Shown here piece after piece: positions 27,040 to 35,139 of a stretch of DNA of 64,000 nt (position 1 is the first letter of the stretch; each line of letters opens with the position of its first letter). The notes below the pieces were generated by a model that worked only from the letters and a program-made list of their open reading frames with translations, was not told where the DNA came from and made no database searches. The stretch is from Bacillus albus. Its GTDB lineage: Bacteria > Bacillota > Bacilli > Bacillales > Bacillaceae_G. Location of the stretch: assembly GCF_001884185.1 (NCBI RefSeq), contig NZ_MAOE01000130.1, positions 1 through 64,000 on the forward strand, read 5' to 3'. A program made the position numbers and the translations under genes.

Positions 27040-27369
27040 TTATAAATTTTTTTGTGCTTCTCCCCATATCTCAATTAAATCTCTAAGTTCAGTTGTTTCT
27101 ATTTTACATATATTGGGGTCATGGTTAGAATATAAATCGACTAGTAGAGTTTCTTCTTTTTTCACTTGAACTGCACATAAATTACCTTGGAATTCATTAT
27201 ATTCTTTTATATTGTTTAATACTTCATCGATTTGTTGTAACCACCATTTAATGGGAATCCCTTGGATATCATCTTCTAAAAATATGGCTACAATTTCTAT
27301 TTCTTTAGGTAATTCTATTTTTAAAGAATCTACATCTTCATATTTTGTTATTTTATAATCATATTTCAT
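27040..27369 (-). CDS. Putative EndoU immunity protein
   Basis: A 109-residue acidic protein is encoded 19 nt after the EndoU toxin gene on the same strand, the standard toxin-immunity order. Paralogous to the product at 26423-26767 (shared ELPKEIEIV-like strand and a C-terminal ICKIETTELRDLIEIW motif). The presence of two related immunity genes suggests one is a leftover from an earlier toxin variant. Confidence 0.65.
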   Translation of the reverse strand: MKYDYKITKYEDVDSLKIELPKEIEIVAIFLEDDIQGIPIKWWLQQIDEVLNNIKEYNEFQGNLCAVQVKKEETLLVDLYSNHDPNICKIETTELRDLIEIWGEAQKNL

Positions 27370-27388
27370 TTTTGGTACCTCACCATCT

Positions 27389-28190
27389 TTAGTACTTTGG
27401 ATAAACAGTTATAATTTTATCATTAATAAGAACAAATCTAATTTCCATTCCCTCAGAAGTCTTACCAGAATATACATTGCCATGTCGATGTCTTTTATTA
27501 TTAAAAGCCTCATGAATGGCTTCCATTACTTGAGTTCTATCCCAATGTTTTGGGAAAAAGGTGGATGGTGATTCCTTTAGAACCCCATTAACTTCGATTT
27601 CAGCAGTATATACACCAAAACGATTAGGTGGTGACTCAGTTCCAGGTTTTATTTTTCCACCTCCCATCATACTCTCATGATGGTACCCACCAGGTTCTCT
27701 ATTTCTATTAAAGTTTCCATGAAAAAGATGTTCAACAGCTTTATTATTCAAGAAAACAGAATTAGGGTGTGATTTGAATTTATCGAAGAATAAAAAAGTA
27801 TCTTTAGCTTGTGTAAAAGTATCGCCTGTAATATTCGATTTTAAAGTAGTTTCACCAGCAAAAGCAAATTGGTCTTTCAATGGTATTTGATTCGAAACGG
27901 AAGAGATACCTTCTGAGAATTTTGCTAGATTCGAGCCTTCACTGAGTGTAGTTATTCTCCCTACTCTACCTATCCCTTTATCCCCAATCCATCCTATCCC
28001 AACTTCCATAAAAATACTTGTTCCCCATTTTGCACGACTTTCTGCATCACCATGCCAAAAATCATTCATAAATGAATCAGAAAAAGTATTATACGCAGTA
28101 AATGCTGTCTCTAGGGGATGGCCTATAGCATACTTAATATTTTCTTTTGTTACTGTATCATCTAGTAAATTGATAATTTTAATGTTAGTT
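27389..28190 (-). CDS. Orphan EndoU-type RNase toxin module lacking its secretion domain
   Basis: An ATG at 28069 gives 226 residues; the frame stays open upstream to about 28190 (LETAFTAYNTFSDSFM) without an ATG. The N-terminal part carries the pre-toxin motif NDFWHGDAESRAKWG, shared with the LXG toxin at 48352. The C-terminal domain (about 95-226) fits bacterial EndoU: HLFHGNFNR, GGYHHESM, and after a strand GVYTAEIEVNG, STFFPKHWDRTQV. EndoU toxins cut RNA. The LXG delivery domain is missing, so this is a C-terminal cassette that could be recombined onto an intact effector. Followed by two immunity genes. Confidence 0.75.
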
Positions 28191-28434
28191 GTTAATACTC
28201 ATAGAAAAATTCATTATGCAATGAAAATTGAGAAATCAAGAATTATAAAAAACTTATAGTATCTTTTGTAAATATATGTTTATAATTTGTATATTAATAT
28301 GTTATAATTTAATTTCTAAAACTACCAAAAAAGGACTGCCAGTAATGGTGGTCCTTTTTTATATTGGTAAGATTGTACTAGGTTGAGCAAAAAAAGGAAC
28401 CAAAAAAGTTATTTCTAATGAGAATAGCCTTCTT
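28191..28434. other. Intergenic beyond the EndoU cassette
   Basis: An A/T-rich stretch where homology to LXG genes stops. It holds the hairpin at 28327-28362 and no gene. Confidence 0.4.
28327..28362. terminator. Hairpin terminator
   Basis: AAAAAAGGACTGCCA pairs imperfectly with TGGTGGTCCTTTTTT; a T run follows on the + strand. Confidence 0.65.
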
Positions 28435-28569
28435 ATGATGAAGTTTCATTCAGTGGATCTGCAAGCAAACATAAAAGAAGGAAAAAATTACGATTTTACT
28501 TTACGTGGATATAGAGTACCTATACTTTCATGGTTTTCAAATTTAGATGGTGCCGAACCACAAAATTAG
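28435..28569 (+). pseudogene. 3' remnant of a secreted-protein gene (YxeA/DUF1093-like?)
   Basis: A short open frame of about 44 codons contains GKNYDFTLRGYRVPILSWF and then stops. This resembles the C-terminal end of small secreted YxeA-type proteins. No signal peptide or upstream half is present, so it is at best a remnant. The family guess is weak. Confidence 0.3.
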
Positions 28570-28707
28570 CACTATTCTTTAATATTAATTTGTGCCATCA
28601 TTTAATATGCTATTTTTAAATGATTTCCAAATTTGATAACTTATTATATAAATTTCTAAATTCTATACAGCACTATCAATTAAACAATTATTAAATATAT
28701 CTTCTAT

Positions 28708-29232
28708 CTAAAACATCGTATTATCATTAGCTGCTTCACTTGGAATCTCTTGAATTACATCCCAGTGTTCGACAATCTTTCCATCCTTGATACGAAATAT
28801 ATCCACTATAGCAACTCCCTTATCTTGAGAATTAGTATGAGAATGTACATGAAGAGCAACTGTATCCCCTTCAGCTACTACACGTTTAATCTCTGCAGAG
28901 GAATTAGGATTTTTAACAAAATCCTCCTTAAAGAAATCCATGAAGGCTTTTCGTCCATCAGCAACAAAAGGATTATGTTGCTTATAATCTTCGCTAACAT
29001 ATTTAGGGATAATATCGATATTATGTTTGTTAAAAACTTCATTATAGAAATCAACTACCATCTTTTTATTCTTTTCATTTTCTTTTACTTCTTTTGATAC
29101 AGAAGCGACATTTTCGCTCTTAATTGAGTTACCTTTGTTATTACCGGTGGAAGCTTGATATACCAAAGTCGAAACTACTCCTAAAATAAATACAGAAATA
29201 ATTGTTATGATTAAACTTTTCTCTAATTTCAT
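28708..29232 (-). CDS. Membrane-anchored NTF2/SnoaL-like protein
   Basis: A 174-residue protein has an N-terminal membrane anchor (about 7-27, LIITIISVFILGVVSTLVY), a polar spacer (30-55), and a SnoaL-like NTF2 fold (about 57-165): VVDFYNEVFNKHN, YVSEDYKQHNPFVADG and the end strand KIVEHWDVIQEIP. SnoaL-like proteins include polyketide cyclases and many uncharacterised small-molecule binders. It sits alone, 108 bp from the next NTF2-like gene (29341), with which it may be functionally linked. Confidence 0.75.
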   Translation of the reverse strand: MKLEKSLIITIISVFILGVVSTLVYQASTGNNKGNSIKSENVASVSKEVKENEKNKKMVVDFYNEVFNKHNIDIIPKYVSEDYKQHNPFVADGRKAFMDFFKEDFVKNPNSSAEIKRVVAEGDTVALHVHSHTNSQDKGVAIVDIFRIKDGKIVEHWDVIQEIPSEAANDNTMF

Positions 29233-29340
29233 ATATACCTACCTCTTCTACTTAAATAAGTTTTCTTCTATAAAAAGCTTGAAGAAGGAGAAACCTTCCC
29301 CAAAATGTAATGTCAGGGGTAATGTTAGAAACGATTAACT

Positions 29341-29733
29341 CTAACTTAATACCTCATTAACAGTTGCACTGTCCACAATTTGAATAAACTTCTTAACCTT
29401 ATCGTTCTCATCAAACTTATAAAGATGACAAAAATCTGCTACAAATGACTTCCCTGTAGCTTTATATGTTCCACTATATTTTCCATAAACGATAACAGTA
29501 TTGTTATTAAAAGTATAAATTTCATCTTTAGCGCTATAGTCATTCCATTCCGTGCCAAGACGTTCATGTACGTTTTTCACTACTTCATCTGGACCTATAT
29601 AAGTACCTGCATATGGAAACCCAGCAGCTTCTGTCCAAGATACATTTTCACTTAAATACGTTTTGAACGCATCCAATTTCCCTTCGCCAGTTAATACATA
29701 CGTTTCATGTAATAGTTTTTGATATTTATTCAT
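29341..29733 (-). CDS. NTF2/SnoaL-like protein
   Basis: A 130-residue cytosolic NTF2-fold protein (YVLTGEGKLDAFKTYLSE, then WTEAAGFPYAGTYIGPDEV, and VADFCHLYKFDENDKV). It is 4 nt downstream of the metallo-hydrolase-fold gene and so in one operon with it. Such proteins often degrade or bind small hydrophobic molecules. Its substrate is unknown. Confidence 0.75.
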   Translation of the reverse strand: MNKYQKLLHETYVLTGEGKLDAFKTYLSENVSWTEAAGFPYAGTYIGPDEVVKNVHERLGTEWNDYSAKDEIYTFNNNTVIVYGKYSGTYKATGKSFVADFCHLYKFDENDKVKKFIQIVDSATVNEVLS

Positions 29734-29737
29734 AGCA

Positions 29738-30559
29738 TTAACCCCAAGGCATTTCTTTTGTTACAACTTTTGCGCTCAATTCTAATACACCTTTATTTGC
29801 ATAGCCTGGATATGCTGCGTCAAGTTTTGCCACAAAATCTTTTGAAGTTCCATTTTCCTCATAAGCTTGAACCGCCGTTCTTAGATAATCTATTGTCGCA
29901 GTAAGCGCTTGATTATTTAAGGATTTTTCGATTGATCCATGGCTAGGTACAATTATGTCAGCATGTAATGCTTGTAACACTTTCAAGTTCTCAATCCACG
30001 CCTCCATAGCCGCTTTTGAGCTAGTATCCGCTAAGAATACATGTATTTCGTTAAAGACATCAATACCACCAATTAATACTTTTAGTTCCTTATTAAATAG
30101 GCTAGTTCTGTAATGATCTAAGCCTACTAGTTCAAATGTTAACCCCTGAAAATCAATCGCTTTTTCTTTAAATACTTGAGGTAATACCACGTTACTTGGT
30201 GCATTTTCTCCAAGGGCGTCTTTCCAAACTTTTAATTTCCCTAAGACAGAATGAACGATATGTTCAACAGTAGACTCTGTTGCATACGCTATAGCTTCTG
30301 GGTAAACGGCTTTAATGCTCTCTAATCCAAAGTAGTAGTCTGGATCCCCATGAATAATAAAGATTTTATCTAAAGATAAGTTGTTTTTTTTCAGATACTC
30401 AACAATTTCTTTCGAATCAGATTGAGTAAATTTTGAGTTTATTAAAAATGCATGTCCTGCTTTCTCAACTAATGTTGCTGTGACCATAAAGCTTTTTTCG
30501 TCCGAACTAAACACCGTTAATTTCACATCTTTTTGATTTGTATCGATTGTTTTAAACAT
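29738..30559 (-). CDS. Metallo-beta-lactamase-fold hydrolase with an atypical metal site
   Basis: A 273-residue MBL-fold protein. The usual HxHxDH motif reads H-G-D-P-D-Y (in IIHGDPDYYFG), so the second and last His are replaced. Later conserved elements remain: LVGLDHYRTSLF, the GGIDVF region and the VPSHGS loop. Binding of two zinc ions is therefore doubtful, although an acidic/His site could still hold metal. Cotranscribed with the NTF2-like gene. Related proteins are annotated only as MBL-fold hydrolases. Confidence 0.75.
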   Translation of the reverse strand: MFKTIDTNQKDVKLTVFSSDEKSFMVTATLVEKAGHAFLINSKFTQSDSKEIVEYLKKNNLSLDKIFIIHGDPDYYFGLESIKAVYPEAIAYATESTVEHIVHSVLGKLKVWKDALGENAPSNVVLPQVFKEKAIDFQGLTFELVGLDHYRTSLFNKELKVLIGGIDVFNEIHVFLADTSSKAAMEAWIENLKVLQALHADIIVPSHGSIEKSLNNQALTATIDYLRTAVQAYEENGTSKDFVAKLDAAYPGYANKGVLELSAKVVTKEMPWG

Positions 30560-30620
30560 AGTATGTTATTCTCCTATTGTTAAAGTTATTAACTAATTAT
30601 CATATTTTTACCTTGTTCCG

Positions 30621-30777
30621 ATAAAGTGAAACTTTAATCAGTGGGGGGTTTGTTCATCCCCCACTGATTATTAGTTGAACCAATCGGACTTTTACGGACA
30701 GTTGATCCCCCACCTAACTTCTTTGCTTCCACTGAATTTTGAGGTGGGGGTCTTACTGCCCGTTAAAGCGGGATAAA
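30621..30777 (+). repeat. bcr-like structured repeat, copy A
   Basis: Begins ATAAAGTGAAACTTTAATCA and ends CCCGTTAAAGCGGGATAAA. It folds into successive hairpins: CAGTGGGGG with CCCCCACTG, CCCCCACCT with AGGTGGGGG, and CCCGTTAAAGCGGG. Copies B (39755-39861) and C (inverted, 58851-58897) share both ends. Intergenic dispersed repeats with such RNA-like structure are known in the B. cereus group (bcr elements); which bcr type this is cannot be stated from memory. Confidence 0.75.
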
Positions 30778-30884
30778 ATCTCCCACTCCCATTTATCTGA
30801 AATTGTAATAGTACTGGCGAATATTCTGGAGAAGAATGTCAGGTGGCCTAAGATAACATGTTTGCTACTATATCCTAAATTTTC

Positions 30885-31505
30885 TTAATATAAATTTTTA
30901 AAACGCGCTTCAATTTTATCCGGCGTCATTACGCCACCACCAATAGCAATAATTTGATTATCCTTTTGTAAAAGTAAGGAAGGATAGCTATTAACACCAA
31001 GCTGTCGAACTTTATTGAAATCATTTTGGACATCTATTATTGTTTCTTGAGCGTTTAAACGTTCTAATACTTGTTCAGGGTCCAAACCATGCTCGATTGC
31101 AATCTTGCGATATGTTTCTGGATCACTCAGACTTTGGCCCTCATAATAAAACGCTTTTTGCATAGCCGAAGTGAATTCTAATAAACGGTCTGGCGCTAAT
31201 GAGCGTAAAGCTGAAAAGCCAATTGCAGCATCTTTCGAATTCATTTTAAAAGTCCCTTCCTCCACCAATTTTTGATATGAAGGACCAAATTCAGCACCTG
31301 TAAGTTGATTAATTCTTTTATTTCCTTCTTCTATATATGAGAAGTTTTTCATTGGTAAATTATCTAAAAATAACCCTCCACATAAAACCGTTAATGGTAC
31401 TTCAGTGTGGTTTTTGTAAAATCCTTTAATACTTTCTGAAAAACCATAGCACCATCCACAATATGCATCCCATACGTAAATAAGATTATCTTGTTTCGTC
31501 TCCAT
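30885..31505 (-). CDS. DsbA-family (FrnE/thioredoxin-like) protein
   Basis: A 206-residue protein has the thioredoxin-fold active site YCGWCYGF (C-G-W-C, residues 16-19) near the N-terminus, a helical insertion (60-150), and the cis-Pro strand VNSYPSLLL. No signal peptide, so it is cytosolic, as for FrnE-like oxidoreductases. It lies upstream of the MBL/NTF2 genes, separated by the bcr-like repeat. Confidence 0.8.
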   Translation of the reverse strand: METKQDNLIYVWDAYCGWCYGFSESIKGFYKNHTEVPLTVLCGGLFLDNLPMKNFSYIEEGNKRINQLTGAEFGPSYQKLVEEGTFKMNSKDAAIGFSALRSLAPDRLLEFTSAMQKAFYYEGQSLSDPETYRKIAIEHGLDPEQVLERLNAQETIIDVQNDFNKVRQLGVNSYPSLLLQKDNQIIAIGGGVMTPDKIEARFKNLY

Positions 31506-31940
31506 TTAAATCTCCTACCTTTTTTTTATTATCCAGCTCAACTAAATTTTTGGTTTATATAAGTACATATTTTTATACCTTGTTCTTTTTTAGATACCTT
31601 ACTATATTTCCCCAAAACTAATATTTCCAAAGAAAGATCCACCAAGGTTTTTAATAAAAGATAACGTTGCACCTTATTGCCCCGTAACAGAAAATACTAA
31701 AGCTTGGAATATGCATTGATTTGAATGTGTTAGTAACTTTCTACACCGGGTGGCAACGTATGGACCACCATCCTTAATTAAATATATAAATCATATTTTT
31801 AGCAGATATTAGTTGTAACTAAATTGATTACATCTTTATGTAACTATTTTAGTTACAACTAATATAGAAGTCAATTCTTTTTTCCGAAAACATTAAATTT
31901 CTACATTATAACGAACTTTTGTGTTAACTTATAACAAAAA
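31506..31940. other. Intergenic region upstream of the DsbA-like gene
   Basis: A 435-bp gap with no credible gene. It contains the inverted repeat at 31806-31865. Confidence 0.5.
31806..31865. promoter_or_regulatory. Paired near-palindromic operator-like boxes
   Basis: ATATTAGTTGTAACTAAA (31806-31823) is a perfect inverted repeat of 31848-31865. Each arm is itself nearly palindromic (TTAGTT-GT-AACTAA), the form expected for MarR/HxlR-type dimeric repressors. No regulator gene is adjacent. Confidence 0.45.
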
Positions 31941-31960
31941 AAGAGGAGCCATCTCCTCTT
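31941..31960 (-). terminator. Terminator of the DUF4352 lipoprotein gene
   Basis: AAGAGGAG (31941-31948) pairs with CTCCTCTT (31953-31960), followed by seven T on the minus strand. Confidence 0.8.
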
Positions 31961-31972
31961 CATAAATAATCA

Positions 31973-32602
31973 CTATTTAATTTGTTCCTTATACTCACGG
32001 TTAACAACTACATACCATTTTCCTGTATCAAATTTTTCCTTATTAATCACGTAAACTTTATTTTGTCTCCTTACCTCCCCTGGTTTTAATTCCTTAGTAA
32101 TACTAGAGGTCTCACCTTTTTCAACCTCATAACTACTAGCTGCCAACACATCACTTTGGTAAGCATTATCATTTTCATCCACTAAATCCACTGATGGTAA
32201 AACAGCTAATTTCATCGATTCGTTTGTGATATTTTTCCCTTCTGCTTCTACAACAATAAAGACATGTCCATCTTCAGGTTTTTGGAATCCTATACTCTCT
32301 TTACCAACCTTATCTCTTTCTACAACTCTTTTTACAGTTACATCAAATTTAGGTGTATGAAAATCCTTGTTTACAGCATACTCTTTTTCTTTTATTTTTG
32401 ATTTCTCTTTTGTTTGTTCTGTATTTTTCTGCTTTGTATTTTCTTTCGTTTTCGCCTCATCAGTTGTTTGCACTTTCTTTTCTTCTTGTTTAGAATTGGT
32501 TTCTTTAGATTCTGAAGAAGTTTTGTCGGATGTATTGCCACAACCAGATAAATTGAATACTAAAGCGCCACCTAAAATACATGTAGTAAATTTTTTCAAC
32601 AT
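31973..32602 (-). CDS. DUF4352-domain lipoprotein
   Basis: A 209-residue lipoprotein has a lipobox (FNLSGC, Cys21), a long low-complexity Lys/Glu/Thr spacer (about 25-75), and a C-terminal immunoglobulin-like DUF4352 domain (about 80-205; VFIVVEAEGKNITNES, SDVLAASSYEVEKGE, KPGEVRRQNKVYVI). Such lipoproteins are displayed on the outer face of the membrane; their role is mostly unknown. Monocistronic with its own terminator. Confidence 0.8.
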   Translation of the reverse strand: MLKKFTTCILGGALVFNLSGCGNTSDKTSSESKETNSKQEEKKVQTTDEAKTKENTKQKNTEQTKEKSKIKEKEYAVNKDFHTPKFDVTVKRVVERDKVGKESIGFQKPEDGHVFIVVEAEGKNITNESMKLAVLPSVDLVDENDNAYQSDVLAASSYEVEKGETSSITKELKPGEVRRQNKVYVINKEKFDTGKWYVVVNREYKEQIK

Positions 32603-32823
32603 CTTTTTTTATCCCCCAATAACACAATATGTAAATTTCTTACTTATCATAGCAAAAAATATGATCTTAAATTGTTGCATCTTGTCGAATGATTAAGAAT
32701 AATCAAGTTACTCCACGTCCTCTTTTATTATAAAGGTAAATATAACGTCTATATTGGGGTAGCACCAACATAGACTTATACGTTCTATAAAACCTGCTAT
32801 AATAGGTTTTTACACCCTTAGTG
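32603..32823. other. Intergenic with two hairpins
   Basis: GTCTATATTGG/CCAACATAGAC (32748-32775) and AAAACCT/AGGTTTT (32789-32810) can form stems. The second could terminate + strand readthrough. No gene. Confidence 0.4.
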
Positions 32824-32848
32824 TACAATTTTTCACTTTCGGTAATGT
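32824..32848 (+). repeat. Left 25-bp inverted repeat flanking an unknown gene
   Basis: TACAAT-T-TTTCACTTTCGG-TA-ATGT. It matches the reverse complement of 33738-33762 at 22 of 25 positions. Confidence 0.7.
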
Positions 32849-32903
32849 GCCCCCTATTTGAAGGGTAATTGAAATATTAAGACCAACTGATAGAGGTGTT
32901 TGT

Positions 32904-33689
32904 GTGGAATTATTTGAGTATTATAAAAAAAAGGGGAAGTTTAAGTGTTTAATTGGAACTGGGCTTTTTCTTTATGGATCAATTGGTATGTATAATACTT
33001 GGGGTAATATTAATTGGGGACCAGTAATCTTAATTATTATAGCTTCTCTTGTATTTTTTAGTATTGGATTTTGGCAATTAAGAAAAGGAAATTTACTAGA
33101 AAAAAATATAGTTAAAAATGATTTAACATTTTGGGATATTGATACTTATGTTTTGTTAGAATTACCCGGCAATAATAAACATTTAGGTTTATATACTCCT
33201 GATGGAAGATATGTAGCAGGAACAAAGATGATTTCTTCAACATTACCTATTTTAAAAAATAAAGAAGTTTTTGGATTAGAAGCAAGTGATGGAGAAATTC
33301 TTGCATATTTTCAAAGTGAAGTTGAAAATTATGATTGGGCTATTTATGATTCGAATTATAATTGTGTAGGTATGTTTAAAGAAAATATGATACAAGGATT
33401 TGGAATGGTACGTGGTTCTTTGATGAATGAAAAAGAGATAAAAATTTCTGAGATAGAAGTGGAATTTGATTTTTTCGAAACGTCTTTTCATACAATGGAT
33501 GATCGTATATTAATAAACTGCAAGAGGGGATATATGCCTTTAGAATGGAGTGAAAGATTTGGCTTAAATGTACCGATTATTAAATTAGGTAATAATATTT
33601 CTAATGCTGAAAAAATATTTGGTTTAGGTATTCTTCTTTATATTTTAGAAACAATTAAAGTAAGAAAAAGTAGGATTTTTAATGATTAG
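32904..33689 (+). CDS. Unknown membrane-anchored protein inside a 25-bp inverted-repeat pair
   Basis: A 261-residue protein starts at GTG with AGAGGTG upstream. Two N-terminal hydrophobic helices (about 16-32 and 38-57) are followed by a beta-rich soluble domain (about 80-225; GLYTPDGRYVAGTK, NYDWAIYDSNYNCVGMF) that recalls the tubby/LURP-like beta-barrel (phospholipid-scramblase type). A short hydrophobic C-terminus follows. Its composition is more A/T-rich than its neighbours. The gene lies alone between two 25-bp inverted repeats, suggesting it moved as a unit. No transposase motif is seen. Confidence 0.55.
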   Translation: MELFEYYKKKGKFKCLIGTGLFLYGSIGMYNTWGNINWGPVILIIIASLVFFSIGFWQLRKGNLLEKNIVKNDLTFWDIDTYVLLELPGNNKHLGLYTPDGRYVAGTKMISSTLPILKNKEVFGLEASDGEILAYFQSEVENYDWAIYDSNYNCVGMFKENMIQGFGMVRGSLMNEKEIKISEIEVEFDFFETSFHTMDDRILINCKRGYMPLEWSERFGLNVPIIKLGNNISNAEKIFGLGILLYILETIKVRKSRIFND

Positions 33690-33737
33690 AATTAAATATT
33701 TATATTATAAAATTTATTAAATCTTTTATTAGAGATT

Positions 33738-33762
33738 ACATCGCCGAAAGTGAAATATTGTA
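33738..33762 (-). repeat. Right 25-bp inverted repeat flanking an unknown gene
   Basis: ACAT-CG-CCGAAAGTGAAA-T-ATTGTA, the inverse of 32824-32848 with three mismatches. No target-site duplication was visible outside the pair. Confidence 0.7.
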
Positions 33763-33836
33763 TATTTTAGAATTACTTTACGTTTACTTCTTAAAATTGA
33801 TGAGCATTTGTTATGCCAGAACCAACTGGAAATGGA

Positions 33837-33871
33837 AACGGCAAGCGAGTATGCTCCGCTTGCCGTTTTTT
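33837..33871 (+). terminator. Strong terminator hairpin
   Basis: AACGGCAAGCG (33837-33847) pairs with CGCTTGCCGTT (33857-33867), then TTTTT. It lies at the convergence of the 32904 gene and the opp operon end. Confidence 0.85.
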
Positions 33872-34143
33872 CATAGCTTCGTATGTATTTGAATTTCTTT
33901 CGCTTTCTCTTCTTCACCCTTCACGCGTACAATTAAATCATATGATCCGGGTTTTGGCGCTTCAAAAGAAAGCAAACCTTCTTTTTGAGAAGTGACTTCT
34001 TCTTCATAAATGACCTTATCATCTTTTGTGACTTGCAATAAAATCGTACCTTCTTCAACTGCTGCCTCATAAGGAATTTCCATATTTCCTTTTTCAGCTT
34101 TAAGCGTTTGTAAATCGTAATACCCCTGCAAAGAAAAAAGCAC
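33871..34143 (-). CDS. Small beta-rich protein after oppF
   Basis: A 90-residue frame begins at GTG with AGGGGGG upstream. The body (ILLQVTKDDKVIYEEEV, EGLLSFEAPKPGSYDLIVRV) reads like a single Ig-like beta-sandwich. There is no signal peptide, so it could be the tail of a once longer lipoprotein or a real small cytosolic protein. It is 24 nt after oppF and probably cotranscribed. An overlapping minus-strand frame (33933-34205) is judged a shadow. Confidence 0.5.
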   Translation of the reverse strand: MLFSLQGYYDLQTLKAEKGNMEIPYEAAVEEGTILLQVTKDDKVIYEEEVTSQKEGLLSFEAPKPGSYDLIVRVKGEEEKAKEIQIHTKL

Positions 34144-34167
34144 CAGGTCCCCCCTAGTGCTCTCCCT

Positions 34168-35139
34168 CTAAAACAAATGACAAGCCACCTCATGCCCCTT
34201 CGCAATCTCTACCATCTTCGGTACTTCCTGTGCGCATTTTTCAGTGGCGAATTTGCAGCGTGTTCTGAATTTGCAGCCGGATGGTGAGTTGAGTGTGCTT
34301 GGTACTTCTCCCTCTAGAATGATCCGATTTCCCCCTGTTTTTGTTGGATCTGGTTCTGGCATGGATGAGAGTAGTGCTTGTGTGTATGGATGTGCCGGTT
34401 TTGTGTATAGGTCTTCGCTGTCGGCAATTTCTACTATATTTCCTAAGTACATGACTCCGATTCGGTCTGATATGTGTCTTACCATGGATAGGTCATGTGC
34501 GATGAATAAGTATGTGACGCCTGTTTCTTCTTGGATGTCTTGCAGCATGTTTACGACTTGTGCTTGGACTGAGACATCTAGTGCTGAGATTGGTTCGTCG
34601 CATAGAATGAAATCTGGTTTTACAGATAGTGCGCGCGCGATGCTGATGCGCTGGCGCTGACCTCCGCTAAATTCGTGCGGGTAGCGGTATAAGTGTTCTT
34701 CTTTTAAACCTACCTTTTTTAGTAGGTCTAAAATGATTTCTTTTTGTTCTTCTTTTTCATAAGATCCATGAATATTCATTGGTTCGCTAATAATTTGGAA
34801 TACGTTCATCGACGGGTTTAATGATGCGTATGGATCTTGGAAAATGATTTGCATTCGTTTTCTATATTCTTTTAGTTCACTTTCCTTTAAACTTGCGATG
34901 TCTGTGCCGTCGAATAAAACGTTACCTGAAGTGACATCGTGTAAACGAATAATGCTTCTTCCTGTCGTTGATTTTCCGCAGCCAGATTCGCCTACTAATC
35001 CGAATGTTTCACCCTTTTTAATTGTGAAGCTTAAGTCGTCGACTGCTTTTAATTGCTCCGTTTTTCTGCCGAATAGTCCTTTTTTAATAGGAAAGTATTT
35101 TTTTAAGTTCCGAACTTCAATTAAGTTTTCTTCATGCAT
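34168..35139 (-). CDS. oppF: Oligopeptide ABC transporter ATPase OppF
   Basis: A 323-residue ATPase has Walker A GESGCGKST, signature LSGGQRQRISIARAL-type (HEFSGGQRQR), Walker B LILCDEP-type (FILCDEPISALD) and the C-terminal oligopeptide-transporter extension with its Cys cluster (GCKFRTRCKFATEKC), which may bind an iron-sulfur cluster. It energises peptide import with OppD. The ATG at 35139 (AGGTGA upstream) is preferred to a GTG at 35148; it overlaps oppD by 8 nt. Confidence 0.9.
   Translation of the reverse strand: MHEENLIEVRNLKKYFPIKKGLFGRKTEQLKAVDDLSFTIKKGETFGLVGESGCGKSTTGRSIIRLHDVTSGNVLFDGTDIASLKESELKEYRKRMQIIFQDPYASLNPSMNVFQIISEPMNIHGSYEKEEQKEIILDLLKKVGLKEEHLYRYPHEFSGGQRQRISIARALSVKPDFILCDEPISALDVSVQAQVVNMLQDIQEETGVTYLFIAHDLSMVRHISDRIGVMYLGNIVEIADSEDLYTKPAHPYTQALLSSMPEPDPTKTGGNRIILEGEVPSTLNSPSGCKFRTRCKFATEKCAQEVPKMVEIAKGHEVACHLF

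Noticed and set aside
30600-30880. CRISPR array
   Set aside because: Repeats are hairpins of one dispersed element, not regular direct repeats with spacers. No cas genes in the window.
32824-33762. Insertion sequence
   Set aside because: Inverted ends are present, but the enclosed protein has membrane helices and no DDE, HUH or serine/tyrosine recombinase motif, and no target duplication was seen. Kept only as a possible non-autonomous unit.
33933-34205. Second minus-strand 90-residue frame overlapping the gene at 33871
   Set aside because: It overlaps the end of oppF and the 33871 gene in another frame, is very basic with scattered Cys and Trp, and has no ribosome binding site. Treated as a shadow.
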